Both the position numbers and the translations under genes were made by a program. Of a DNA stretch of 64,000 nt, positions 28,348 to 36,600 are shown piece after piece. Numbering within the stretch: position 1 is the first letter of the stretch; each line of letters opens with the position of its first letter. This stretch comes from Pyxidicoccus sp. MSG2 (GTDB lineage Bacteria; Myxococcota; Myxococcia; Myxococcales; Myxococcaceae): contig NZ_JAPNKC010000001.1 of NCBI RefSeq assembly GCF_026626705.1, forward strand, positions 10,874,001 to 10,938,000. Direction: 5' to 3'. The notes under the pieces were generated by a model, which had not been told where the DNA came from, searched no databases, and worked only from the letters and a program-made list of their open reading frames with translations.

Positions 28348-29277
28348 ATGGCGACTCCCGACCGGTTCCCTCTCCCCCAGGTGACTGAGACCACCCGCAA
28401 GCCGGAGTGGCTCAAGGTGCGTCTGCCGCACGGCGAGGGCTACGAGCGGGTCAAAGCGATTGTGAAGCGGACGAAGCTGGCCACCGTGTGCGAGGAGGCC
28501 CGCTGCCCGAACATCGCCGAGTGCTGGGGCGGTGGCACGGCCACCGTCATGCTGATGGGCGAGGTCTGCACGCGCGCCTGCCGCTTCTGCCACGTGAAGG
28601 TGGGCGCGCCCCCGCCGCTGGACCCGATGGAGCCCATCCATCTGGCCCAGGCGGTGAAGGAGATGAACCTCGAGTACATCGTCGTCACGTCGGTGAACCG
28701 TGACGACCGGCCGGACGGTGGCGCCAGCCACTTCGCGTCCGCCATCCGCGAGCTGCGCAAGGAGAGCCCGAAGACCATCGTCGAGGTGCTCATCCCCGAC
28801 TTCAAGGGCGTGGAGAAGGACCTGACCACGGTGGCCGAGGCGAAGCCGCACGTCGTCGCGCACAACGTGGAGACGGTGGAGCGGCTCACCCCCACCGTGC
28901 GAGATCGCCGCGCCACCTACCGCCAGTCGCTGCGCGTGCTGGAGTACCTGAAGAACCGCCCCGAGGGCCTCTACACCAAGACGTCCGTCATGGTGGGCCT
29001 GGGCGAGACGGACGCGGAGCTGGAGCAGACGTTCAAGGATTTGCGCGGCGTGGGCGTGGACGTGCTGACGCTGGGCCAGTACCTCCAGCCGTCGCAGTAC
29101 CACCTGCGCGTGGAGCGCTTCGTCACGCCCGCGCAGTTCGAGGCGTACAAGTCGCTGGCTGAGTCGTACGGCTTCCTCTACGTGGCCTCGGGCCCGCTCG
29201 TGCGCAGCAGCTACCGCGCGGCCGAGTTCTTCATGAAGGGCCTGATGGAGCGCGAGCGTCTCGAGCGCCTCGGCTGA
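28348..29277 (+). CDS. lipA: Lipoyl synthase LipA
   Basis: 309 residues. LipA is a radical SAM enzyme that inserts two sulfurs into octanoylated domains. The auxiliary cluster is C48-x4-C53-x5-C59 (CEEARCPNIAEC) and the SAM cluster is C74-x3-C78-x2-C81 (CTRACRFC). The conserved C-terminal Ser that ligates the auxiliary cluster is in VRSSYRAAEF. VTSVNRDDRPDGGASHFA and the LGQYLQPSQYH block are also typical. LipB is encoded 3 kb downstream, and E2, a likely substrate, is next on the same strand. Confidence 0.98.
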   Translation: MATPDRFPLPQVTETTRKPEWLKVRLPHGEGYERVKAIVKRTKLATVCEEARCPNIAECWGGGTATVMLMGEVCTRACRFCHVKVGAPPPLDPMEPIHLAQAVKEMNLEYIVVTSVNRDDRPDGGASHFASAIRELRKESPKTIVEVLIPDFKGVEKDLTTVAEAKPHVVAHNVETVERLTPTVRDRRATYRQSLRVLEYLKNRPEGLYTKTSVMVGLGETDAELEQTFKDLRGVGVDVLTLGQYLQPSQYHLRVERFVTPAQFEAYKSLAESYGFLYVASGPLVRSSYRAAEFFMKGLMERERLERLG

Positions 29278-29356
29278 GCCGGGCATGGCCACCATGGGCG
29301 AGACCTTTCGATTCGTGGCTTGACGCACACCCTGTTCCTCTCGGAAAGACGACCCC

Positions 29357-30625
29357 ATGGCGATCTTCGAATTCAAGCTCCCCGACCTCGGTGAAGGCGT
29401 GATGGAAGGCGAGCTGGTGAAGTGGCACGTGAAGGAAGGCGACCCCGTCAAGGAAGACCAGGTGCTCGCCGAGGTCATGACGGACAAGGCCACCGTCACC
29501 GTCCCCAGCCCCAAGGCGGGCCGCGTCGTGAAGACGCACGGCAAGGAAGGGGACATCGCGAAGGTGCACCAGCCCCTCGTCACCATGGAGATCGAGGGCG
29601 CGGCGCCGGCGCAGGCGGCGGGCCACGGTGCGGCGGCTCCGGCTCCGGCGGCTCCCACTGCTTCGGCGGGCGCGACGGCTCCCGTCGCCGCGGCCGCTGC
29701 GGCGGCTCCGGCCACGAAGGTGTTGGCCACGCCCGTGACGCGGCGAATGGCGCGCGAGCACGGCCTGGACCTGGCGACCATCGCCGGCTCGGGGCCTCAG
29801 GGCCGCGTGACGAAGGCGGACGTCAAGGCGGCGCTGGAGGGTGGCGGTCAGAAGAACGTGGTGGCGCCCGCTGCCCAGCAGGCGCGTCCCGCCGCGCCGC
29901 CGGTGTCGGCCGGTCGCGCGGACGAGCGCGTTCCCCTGCGCGGCCTGCGCAAGAAGATCGCCGAGAAGATGGTGCGCTCGAAGTTCACGATGCCGCACTT
30001 CGCTTTCGTGGAAGAGGTGGACGCCACGGACCTGGTGGCCCTGCGCGCGCGGCTCAACAAGCAGCTGGCGGCGGCGGGTGACAACACCAAGCTCAACTAC
30101 CTGCCGTTCATCATCAAGGCGACCATCGCCGCGCTGAAGAAGTTCCCGCACCTCAACGCCAACTTCGACGAGACCACGCAGGAGCTGGTGGTGCGCGGCG
30201 AGTACAACATCGGCATGGCGGTGGCGACGCCGGACGGCCTCACCGTGGCGGTGGTGAAGGACGCGGACCGGCTGACGCTTGCCGAGTTGGCACAGGAGAC
30301 GGCCCGCCTGGGCGTCGCCGCGCGCGAGCGGAAGTTGAAGCTGGAGGAGCTGACGGGCGGCACCTTCACGATTACGTCGCTCGGCCAGAGCGGCGGCCTG
30401 TTCGCCACGCCCATCATCAACCACCCCGAGGTGGGCATCATGGGCGTGCACAAGCTGAAGCAGCGCCCGGCGGTGAAGGACGGCCAGGTGGTCGTGCGCG
30501 ACATGATGAACCTGTCGCTGTCGTGCGACCACCGCGTCATCGACGGCTCGGTGGCGGCGGACTTCGTGTACGAGGTCATCAAGTATCTGGAGAAGCCGGA
30601 CCTGCTGTTCCTGGCCATGGCGTGA
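29357..30625 (+). CDS. 2-oxoacid dehydrogenase E2 (lipoyl acyltransferase)
   Basis: 422 residues. One N-terminal lipoyl domain (about 1-78) has its lipoyl lysine at K44 in VMTDKATVTV. An Ala/Pro-rich hinge (about 78-118) follows, then the E3/E1-binding domain (about 119-157, TPVTRRMAREHGLDL, GSGPQGRVTKADV). The C-terminal catalytic domain (about 190-422) has the active-site DHRVIDGS (His about 392, Asp about 396). The single lipoyl domain and the CoA-dependent catalytic core fit pyruvate, branched-chain or 2-oxoglutarate E2; without E1 next to it the substrate stays open. The neighbours lipA, lipB and lpdA supply its cofactor and partner. Confidence 0.95.
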   Translation: MAIFEFKLPDLGEGVMEGELVKWHVKEGDPVKEDQVLAEVMTDKATVTVPSPKAGRVVKTHGKEGDIAKVHQPLVTMEIEGAAPAQAAGHGAAAPAPAAPTASAGATAPVAAAAAAAPATKVLATPVTRRMAREHGLDLATIAGSGPQGRVTKADVKAALEGGGQKNVVAPAAQQARPAAPPVSAGRADERVPLRGLRKKIAEKMVRSKFTMPHFAFVEEVDATDLVALRARLNKQLAAAGDNTKLNYLPFIIKATIAALKKFPHLNANFDETTQELVVRGEYNIGMAVATPDGLTVAVVKDADRLTLAELAQETARLGVAARERKLKLEELTGGTFTITSLGQSGGLFATPIINHPEVGIMGVHKLKQRPAVKDGQVVVRDMMNLSLSCDHRVIDGSVAADFVYEVIKYLEKPDLLFLAMA

Positions 30626-30635
30626 GCCAGGCGCC

Positions 30636-30815
30636 ATGACGGCCCCGCTCTCCACGGGAGCGGGCGCGCCGTCGGACGAGGCGACCGCCGCGCTTCGCGA
30701 AGCGGCGTCGCTGTTCGAAGGTGTGTATGCCCGGCTGGCCTGTCACCGGGCCGGGCAGCGCTCGGAGCTGCGGGCCATTCCGGGAGACCGCGCGGTGGCA
30801 CCCGGAGACGATTAG
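30636..30815 (+). CDS. Possible 59-residue protein downstream of E2
   Basis: An ATG 10 bp after the E2 stop opens a 59-residue frame ending in TAG. It reads MTAPLSTGAGAPSDEATAAL at the start, then a helix with REAASLFEGVYARLACHRAG. Third codon positions are nearly all G or C up to the last quarter, as in genuine genes here, and the frame fills the E2-to-next-gene gap. The ribosome-binding site is weak, so translation may depend on coupling to E2. It is not similar to anything I recognise and could be an unused frame. Confidence 0.4.
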   Translation: MTAPLSTGAGAPSDEATAALREAASLFEGVYARLACHRAGQRSELRAIPGDRAVAPGDD

Positions 30816-30826
30816 GCTCACTGCGT

Positions 30827-32425
30827 ATGGCCGACAATCCTCGCGACCTCATCCGTGCCGCGCAGTCCGCCGAGCTGCAAGGGGACGTGGAACGCGCCGT
30901 GGACTGCCTCACGCGGGCAGCGGAGCTGTACCAGAAGGCTGGCAATGCACCCCGGGCGCTGCAGCTCCTGCGTCACGCGCGCAAGCTGGACGGCAGCCGG
31001 GTGGACATCGCGGAAGCGGTGAACCGGCTGGAGTGGATGCCGGAGACGCTGCTCGCACGCCCCCGGTCCGGGGATGACGAGGACGCGCGGCTGGCGGCGG
31101 AACTGGACCGTTCCCTCGGCGAGGAGCCCCTGCCGGAGCTGGTCCGGAGGCAGCGGCTCATCGAGGACGCCCTGCGCGAGGCCGGCATGCACGCGGGCGA
31201 CGACGAGGATGCGCCTCGTGATGGCAAGGCATGGGTCATCGAGACCGAGCCCGCGGAGGACCTTCAGCGGTTGGAGGCACAGCTCGCGCGGGTGGCCGCT
31301 TCGGTAGACGCCGCCGAGGTGGCGCGCGCGGGTGGGGCAGGGGCCTTGCCAGTGGAGACCGTGCGTGCGGCGATGTCTGCCGACGTCGTGGAGGCGCGTG
31401 GCACGGAGCCTGGCGGCGGAGGACCCCGGGGGCTTTCCGTCCAGGACGCCGCCTCCACGGAGCCCCGCTCGGCCCCGGAGTCGGAAGCGGAGAGCGCGGA
31501 TTCCGCTCCCCGGCGCAGGCGTGAGAAGCGGCTCATCGAGCGGGGGCCGACGCGCGCGGACGCGGCGCTGGATGCATGGTGCTCCTTCTGCTGCCGTCCC
31601 CGATCCGAGGTCGGAGACCTGGTCGCCGGCCCCACGGGTTCGTTCATCTGCGCGGGTTGTCTGTCGGAATCCGTGTCCCTGCTCGCGGACGTCACGCCCG
31701 TGCCGCTTCCCGCGCGCCAGCGCCCCGTGGAGACGCAAGGTGCCTTCATGGCGCTGGTGGGGCAGGCCGAGGCCCAGGCCCTGCTGGAGCGTGCGCTGCA
31801 AACGGGCGCGCGCTGCCTGCTCGCCGTCGGCCCCGAGGGCTGCGGCAAGAGCGTCTGGTTCCAGCAACTCCAGCGGCAGGAGCGCGGCGTGCCCGCCTCC
31901 CTCTCCGCGCTGGAGCAGGCCCCCACGTCGCAGCCCCTCCTCATCGAGGACGTGGACCGCATGGACGCCGCGGCGCACGCGAGCCTCGCCGCGTTCCTCT
32001 CCCGCCACCCACGGCACACGGTGGTGCTGAGCACGCGAGGCCTCTGTCCGGACGCGCGAGGCCCCGTGCTTCGCAATGACTCAGGCGCGCTGCCGGTGCC
32101 CACCACGGCCGCGCTCGCTCAGGCCGTGCGAGGCTCCACCGTCCCCGTGAGCCTCCTGGAGCATGTGCAGGTCCTGCTGCCCCTGCACGCGCCCACGCAG
32201 GCCGAATTCGTGGAGATTGCCCGGAGGCGGCTGGCCTTGCGCGAGCCGGCGGTCTCCCTCACCGAGGACGTGCTCGCCGCCTTCGCCGCCGAGGCCGTGC
32301 GCTCGCCGCGCGCCGGGCACGAGCTGCACGCGCTCCTCAACCGGGTGCCCGCGGGGACGTGGGGCCTGGACACCGCGGCGAAGCCGACCGCTCCGCGCAA
32401 GGGCCGGCGGAAGGGGAGCCCGTGA
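30827..32425 (+). CDS. ClpX-type zinc-finger, P-loop ATPase-like protein
   Basis: 532 residues. Residues 1-70 are TPR-like helices (RAAQSAELQGDVERAVDCL, RALQLLRHARKLDG). An acidic, low-complexity middle follows. At about 250-278 there is a C-x2-C-x18-C-x2-C finger (CSFCCRP, then FICAGCL) of the ClpX N-terminal type. A AAA-like core starts after it: VGQAEAQALLERAL, Walker A VGPEGCGKS (about 338), a Walker-B-like LLIEDVDRMD, and HTVVLSTRG. The C-terminal lid is helical and ends in a basic tail. The key AAA arginines are not obvious, so unfoldase activity is uncertain. Its stop overlaps the GTG of lipB (GTGA), so the two are translationally coupled. Confidence 0.7.
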   Translation: MADNPRDLIRAAQSAELQGDVERAVDCLTRAAELYQKAGNAPRALQLLRHARKLDGSRVDIAEAVNRLEWMPETLLARPRSGDDEDARLAAELDRSLGEEPLPELVRRQRLIEDALREAGMHAGDDEDAPRDGKAWVIETEPAEDLQRLEAQLARVAASVDAAEVARAGGAGALPVETVRAAMSADVVEARGTEPGGGGPRGLSVQDAASTEPRSAPESEAESADSAPRRRREKRLIERGPTRADAALDAWCSFCCRPRSEVGDLVAGPTGSFICAGCLSESVSLLADVTPVPLPARQRPVETQGAFMALVGQAEAQALLERALQTGARCLLAVGPEGCGKSVWFQQLQRQERGVPASLSALEQAPTSQPLLIEDVDRMDAAAHASLAAFLSRHPRHTVVLSTRGLCPDARGPVLRNDSGALPVPTTAALAQAVRGSTVPVSLLEHVQVLLPLHAPTQAEFVEIARRRLALREPAVSLTEDVLAAFAAEAVRSPRAGHELHALLNRVPAGTWGLDTAAKPTAPRKGRRKGSP

Positions 32426-33504
32426 ACGCCATCACCGTCTACCGGCTCGGCCGCGTGGAGTACGAGGACGGCCTGAACCTGATGCGCCTCTTCGGCGAGT
32501 CCCGGCGGCAGGGGCTCTCCGGCGACGTGCTGCTGTTGCTGGAGCACCCGCCCGTCCTCACCCTGGGCCGCGCCGCGAAGCGGGAGAACATCGTCGCCAG
32601 CGACGAGCGTCTCGCCGCCGAGGGCGCGGAGGTCTTCGAGACCAACCGCGGCGGCGACGTCACCTACCACGGGCCCGGGCAGCTCGTGGGCTACCCCATC
32701 TTCCTGCTCCCGCCCGAGCGCCATGACGTGCGCCGCTACGTGCGCGACGTGGAGCGCTCCGTCATGCAGGTGCTCGCCCGCTGGGGCATCACCGCGGGCC
32801 CCATCCCCAAGTGGCCCGGTGTCTGGATTGGCGAGGAGGGCTCACCGGACGCGCGCAAGGTCGCCGCCATCGGCGTGCACCTGTCGCGCTGGCTCACCAC
32901 GCACGGCTTCGCGCTCAACGTGAATACGCGCCTGGAGCACTTCCAGCTCATCGTCCCCTGCGGCATCCGCGAGGCCGGCGTCACCTCCATGCAGCGCGAG
33001 CTGGGCCACCCCGTTCCCATGGCCGAGGTGGAGGACGCCATCGCCGACAGCTTCTGTGCCGTCTTCGACAGTGAGCGCGTGGATGCGCCGCCGCCCATGC
33101 GGACGGTCAGCATCGCGGTGGTGCGCGGCCACGGCCCGGAGGCCCGGGTGCTGCTCGTGCGCCGCAAGCCGGAGCGCGGCGGTTTCTGGCAGGTCCTCAC
33201 CGGCCGCCTGGAGCCCGGCGAGTCCCCCGCGCAGGCCGCGGCCCGCGAGTTGGAAGAGGAGACAGGGCTGCGCCTGACGCCGGTGGACCTGGACTACCGC
33301 CACGCCTTCGCCCTGGGGGAGACACTCCCGCCCAGACTCGTGGAGGAGAACGGCTTCGCCGTCCACTGCGCCCCGGACGCCGAGGTGCGCCTGGGTCCGG
33401 AGCATGACGCCTACGAATGGTTGGACGTGCCCACGGCCCTGGAGCGGCTGCCCTTCCGGGGCCTGCGCGAGACGGTGCAGCGCGCCGTGGCGACTACAGC
33501 TTGA
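32422..33504 (+). CDS. lipB: Octanoyltransferase LipB fused to a Nudix hydrolase domain
   Basis: 360 residues from a GTG coupled to the upstream stop, with AGGGGAG ahead. Residues about 1-220 are LipB, which moves octanoate from ACP to E2/GcvH lysines: LLLEHPPVLTLGR, NRGGDVTYHGPGQLVGYPI, KVAAIGVHLSRW with the catalytic Lys, and FQLIVPCGI with the catalytic Cys. Residues about 226-360 are a complete Nudix domain, and the Nudix box GRLEPGESPAQAAARELEEE runs on into TGL and fits G-x5-E-x7-REUxEExGU. Stand-alone LipB ends near residue 220. The last 11 bp overlap the convergent MBL gene. The Nudix substrate is unknown. Confidence 0.92.
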   Translation: MNAITVYRLGRVEYEDGLNLMRLFGESRRQGLSGDVLLLLEHPPVLTLGRAAKRENIVASDERLAAEGAEVFETNRGGDVTYHGPGQLVGYPIFLLPPERHDVRRYVRDVERSVMQVLARWGITAGPIPKWPGVWIGEEGSPDARKVAAIGVHLSRWLTTHGFALNVNTRLEHFQLIVPCGIREAGVTSMQRELGHPVPMAEVEDAIADSFCAVFDSERVDAPPPMRTVSIAVVRGHGPEARVLLVRRKPERGGFWQVLTGRLEPGESPAQAAARELEEETGLRLTPVDLDYRHAFALGETLPPRLVEENGFAVHCAPDAEVRLGPEHDAYEWLDVPTALERLPFRGLRETVQRAVATTA

Positions 33505-34423
33505 TGACCATCGACTCCTTGGCGGCAATCGCCTCGGGGCGGTGCTTGCGCACCTGACGCAGCAGCTTGTCCATGCTCGCGTCGTCGCGCCCCGGGTCAT
33601 GGTGGAAGAGCACCAGCGTCTTCACGTCGGCCGCGTCCGCCGCGCGCACCGCCGCCTGCCACGTGGAGTGGCCCCAGCCCGTGCGAGCCGGCCCCTTGCG
33701 GCCCTGGTACTCGTCTTCCGTGTACATGGAGTCGTAGATCAGCAGGTCCGCCCCGCGCGCGAACTCGAACAGGCCCGGATCCATCGTGCTGCTGTGCTCC
33801 ACGTCGGTGGCGTACACCACCGAGCGGCCCTCGCAGTCCACCCGGTAGCCCAGGTTGCCGCCCGGGTGGTTCAGCTCCAGCATGCTCACCTTCGCCGGGC
33901 CGACCTCCAGGGTCTCCGTCGGGGACAAATCGCGATAGGTCAGCTGCGCGCGGAACACGCCCTCCGCCGTCACCGGGAAGTAGGGCTGCACCATCTGCCC
34001 GCCGAGAATCTGCTTCACCGTCTGCCCGTTGCGGGGCGAGCCATACAGCGTGAAGGCGTTGCTCGGCACGAAGATGGGGCCGAAGAAGGGCAGCCCCTGC
34101 AGGTGGTCGTAGTGGTAGTGCGAGATGAAGATGGATCCGCGCACCGGCTTCGCCTCGGCCAGCAGCGCGTCACCCAGCGCCCGCGCTCCCGAGCCCAGGT
34201 CGAAGATGAGCAGCTCGTCCCCGCAGCGGATCTCCACGCACGGCGTGTTGCCGCCATAGCGCTTCGTCTGCGGGCCGGGCGCGGGGATGGAGCCACGCAC
34301 GCCCCAGAACCGCACCTCGAAGGGCACGCGAGACGGCTTGCGCGCAACGGCATTGCGCCGCCGCGCGGGCGGCTTCTCAGCCGGCTTTGGCTTCCGTGTC
34401 GTCGTCCTCGGCGAAGAGCTCAA
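33494..34423 (-). CDS. Metallo-beta-lactamase-fold hydrolase
   Basis: 309 residues when read from a TTG at 34423. The family normally begins at RFWGVRGSIPAPG, and a GTG at 34327 (giving 277 residues) would match that exactly. The longer form adds a basic Lys/Pro/Arg-rich tail and overlaps the ribA 3' end by 47 bp. Metal ligands are seen in SHYHYDH, NHPGGNLGYRV, YATDVEHS, LIYDSMY, GHSTW and LFHHDPGRDD. It resembles the phosphodiesterase/lactonase-like group of MBL proteins with a cyclic-nucleotide or phosphonate-type active site; the substrate cannot be assigned. Confidence 0.85.
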   Translation of the reverse strand: MSSSPRTTTRKPKPAEKPPARRRNAVARKPSRVPFEVRFWGVRGSIPAPGPQTKRYGGNTPCVEIRCGDELLIFDLGSGARALGDALLAEAKPVRGSIFISHYHYDHLQGLPFFGPIFVPSNAFTLYGSPRNGQTVKQILGGQMVQPYFPVTAEGVFRAQLTYRDLSPTETLEVGPAKVSMLELNHPGGNLGYRVDCEGRSVVYATDVEHSSTMDPGLFEFARGADLLIYDSMYTEDEYQGRKGPARTGWGHSTWQAAVRAADAADVKTLVLFHHDPGRDDASMDKLLRQVRKHRPEAIAAKESMVIKL

Positions 34424-35051
34424 TCAGGTGCCCCGTACGCTCACGCTTCGTCCTCAAATAGTCGACGTTATGCGGATTGTGCTCGGTCCGGGAAGGGATT
34501 CGACGCCGGACGGGGACACCTTCTTCGACCATGCCGGCAATCTTGAGCGGGTTGTTGGTGATCAGATCAACCGAGCGGACGTCCAGGCTGCGCACCATCT
34601 CCGCCGCGATGTCGTACGTGCGCAGATCATCCGCGAAGCCCAGCTGCCTGTTGGCCTCGTAGGTATCCAGGCCCTTGGCCTGCAGGGCGTACGCCTTGAT
34701 CTTGTTCCCCAGGCCGATTCCCCGGCCCTCCTGGCGGAGGTACAGGACGACCCCCAGGCCCCCCTGGGTGATGAAGTCCAGCGCCCGGTCCAGCTGCTGC
34801 CGGCAGTCGCACTTCAGGCTGCCGAAGACCTCGCTCGTCAGGCACTCGGAATGGATGCGCACCGGCACCCCCTCCATGCCCTTCACGTCGCCCACCACGA
34901 GGGCCACGTGCTCGCGGCCGTTGCGCTTGTCGCGGAAGACGATGGTCCGCAGCGTGCCGCGCTCGGTGGGGACATCCGCCTCCGCGAACCGCTCGAGGTG
35001 CTGCGTGTGCTTTCGGGTCGGAAGGACCTGGGGTGAGCGAGTATCCGACAT
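34377..35051 (-). CDS. ribA: GTP cyclohydrolase II RibA
   Basis: 224 residues from the ATG at 35051. It opens GTP to the pyrimidine that starts riboflavin synthesis. Zinc cysteines are C70, C81 and C83 (SECLTSEVFGSLKCDC). RQEGRGIGLGNKIKAYALQ, DTYEANRQLGFADDLRTY and LITNNPLKI are diagnostic. It stands alone and is not fused to RibB. The last eight or so residues are acidic (EDDDTEAKAG) and overlap the start of the longer MBL reading frame. No FMN riboswitch is seen upstream. Confidence 0.96.
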   Translation of the reverse strand: MSDTRSPQVLPTRKHTQHLERFAEADVPTERGTLRTIVFRDKRNGREHVALVVGDVKGMEGVPVRIHSECLTSEVFGSLKCDCRQQLDRALDFITQGGLGVVLYLRQEGRGIGLGNKIKAYALQAKGLDTYEANRQLGFADDLRTYDIAAEMVRSLDVRSVDLITNNPLKIAGMVEEGVPVRRRIPSRTEHNPHNVDYLRTKRERTGHLIELFAEDDDTEAKAG

Positions 35052-35170
35052 GTCGAATCGTCTCCGGGTGCAGGGGTCCTGTTTGAGGTCCCTACAGTCG
35101 CAAGTCAAGGCAGCCTCAAAGCTTTTTTACGCCGTCGGCCAATTAGATGCAGCGGACGGTCGTGCGTTAC

Positions 35171-36403
35171 TCAGGCCACCCAAGAGAGCGGAAGCAAATC
35201 CACGGGGTCTCCATGAGCCAGGCTTTTGGCCTCCAGGGGAAAGTGCAGCAGGTGGGTGGCCGCTGCCGCCGACCGCAGAACACCCGAGGTCTGGGTGGCC
35301 AGGGGACGGGCCCACAGCCCGCCCTCCCTCCAGGCGGCCGTGACTCGGACGAAGTGGGCCAGCCCGGCGGCCTTGGACAGGCTGCCGTCCAGGCGGCCGG
35401 AGGTCCGCCCGGGCTCCACGTCGGCGTGCCCGAGCAGCCGGCGCAGGGCGGGGCGGACGAACAGCTCGAACGTCACCAGGGACGAGGTGGGGTTGCCGGG
35501 CAGCCCGAAGAAGAGGGTGCCGCCACGCCGGCCCACCACCAGCGGCTTGCCGGGCTTGATGGCCACGCGCCAGAAGTGCTGCTCCACGCCCAGGGCGGCC
35601 AGCACCTCCTTCACGTAGTCGTGCTCGCCCACGGACACGCCCGCGCTGGTGAGCACCACGTCGAAGCCGTCCACCCGGGACAGGGCTGCCTCCACCGAGT
35701 CGCGCGTGTCCCGGGCGATGCCCAGCAGCACCGGCACCCCGCCCGCGCGCCGCACCGCCAGCGCGAGCGACGGGGCGTTGGTGTCCACGATGCGCCCCTG
35801 CGGCGTCTCGTCGGCGCGGCAAAGCTCGTCGCCGGTGGAGAGGATGGCCACCCGGGGCGCGCGAGGCACCGGCGCGCACAGCTGGCCCTGCGCCCACAGC
35901 AGCCCCAGCTCGGGGATGCCCAGCGGCGTGCCCCGGGACAGCAGCACCTGGCCCTCCCGCGCGTCCTCGCCGCGTGGGCGGACGAAGTTGCCGGGCCCCG
36001 CCGCCTCCAGGATGTCCACCTGATCAGCGCCCCCGTCCGGCACCGGGCGGGTGCGCTCGCGCATCACCACCGCGTCGGCGCCGGCGGGCAGGGGAGCGCC
36101 CGTCATGATTCGCGCGCACGTCCCGGGCATGACCTCCCGCTTGGGCGTGGCCCCGGCGTAGACCGTCTCTCCCACCACGAGCCGCACAGGCAGCGCCCCC
36201 GCCAGGTCCGCGCTGCGCACCGCGTAGCCGTCCATGGCCGAGTTGTCCCAGGGGGGCAGGGTGCGCTGCGCCGTCACGTCGTCGGCCAGGGTGCGGCCCA
36301 GGGCGTCTTCCAGCGGCACCCACTCCGCGGGCAGCGAGGGCGCCAGGGCCAGGATCTGGGCTCGGGCCTCCTCGACTGGCAGCAATGTGGCGGCGTCGTT
36401 CAT
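35171..36403 (-). CDS. moeA: Molybdopterin molybdenumtransferase MoeA
   Basis: 410 residues from the ATG at 36403. MoeA inserts molybdate into adenylylated molybdopterin. Typical blocks are WDNSAMDGYAVRSAD, ARIMTGAPLPAGADAVVMRE, FVRPRGED, LSTGDEL, RIVDTNAPSLALAV, the MoaB/Mog-like TSAGVSVGEHDYVKE, FFGLPGNPTSSLVTFE, and a C-terminal domain IV. The usual SGG of the S-G-G-x-S motif reads SAG here. It lies beside ribA; moaA is about 22 kb away. Confidence 0.96.
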   Translation of the reverse strand: MNDAATLLPVEEARAQILALAPSLPAEWVPLEDALGRTLADDVTAQRTLPPWDNSAMDGYAVRSADLAGALPVRLVVGETVYAGATPKREVMPGTCARIMTGAPLPAGADAVVMRERTRPVPDGGADQVDILEAAGPGNFVRPRGEDAREGQVLLSRGTPLGIPELGLLWAQGQLCAPVPRAPRVAILSTGDELCRADETPQGRIVDTNAPSLALAVRRAGGVPVLLGIARDTRDSVEAALSRVDGFDVVLTSAGVSVGEHDYVKEVLAALGVEQHFWRVAIKPGKPLVVGRRGGTLFFGLPGNPTSSLVTFELFVRPALRRLLGHADVEPGRTSGRLDGSLSKAAGLAHFVRVTAAWREGGLWARPLATQTSGVLRSAAAATHLLHFPLEAKSLAHGDPVDLLPLSWVA

Positions 36404-36483
36404 GCCCGGCTTATAGCCATGTGCGGGGCACGTGGCTTGGCCCTCCAACTCGGACAAAGTCCGTGAGAAAATCAAGTGTTAGT

Positions 36484-36512
36484 TTGACAGCCCAGCTGAT
36501 CACCATTACAAG
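36484..36512 (+). promoter_or_regulatory. Candidate sigma-70-type promoter
   Basis: Perfect TTGACA (36484-36489), a 17-bp spacer and TACAAG (36507-36512) lie in an unusually AT-rich patch for this genome. It would start transcription near 36519, about 80 nt before the H1-tail/chagasin-like gene. Confidence 0.6.
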
Positions 36513-36600
36513 CAATCGTGATCGCGAGGCTTGCCTGCCCCCCTGGGGCGGCCCGCCAACCCGTTGAAAGGACACGGGAACTCTCAAGGAGACTGCGTCG

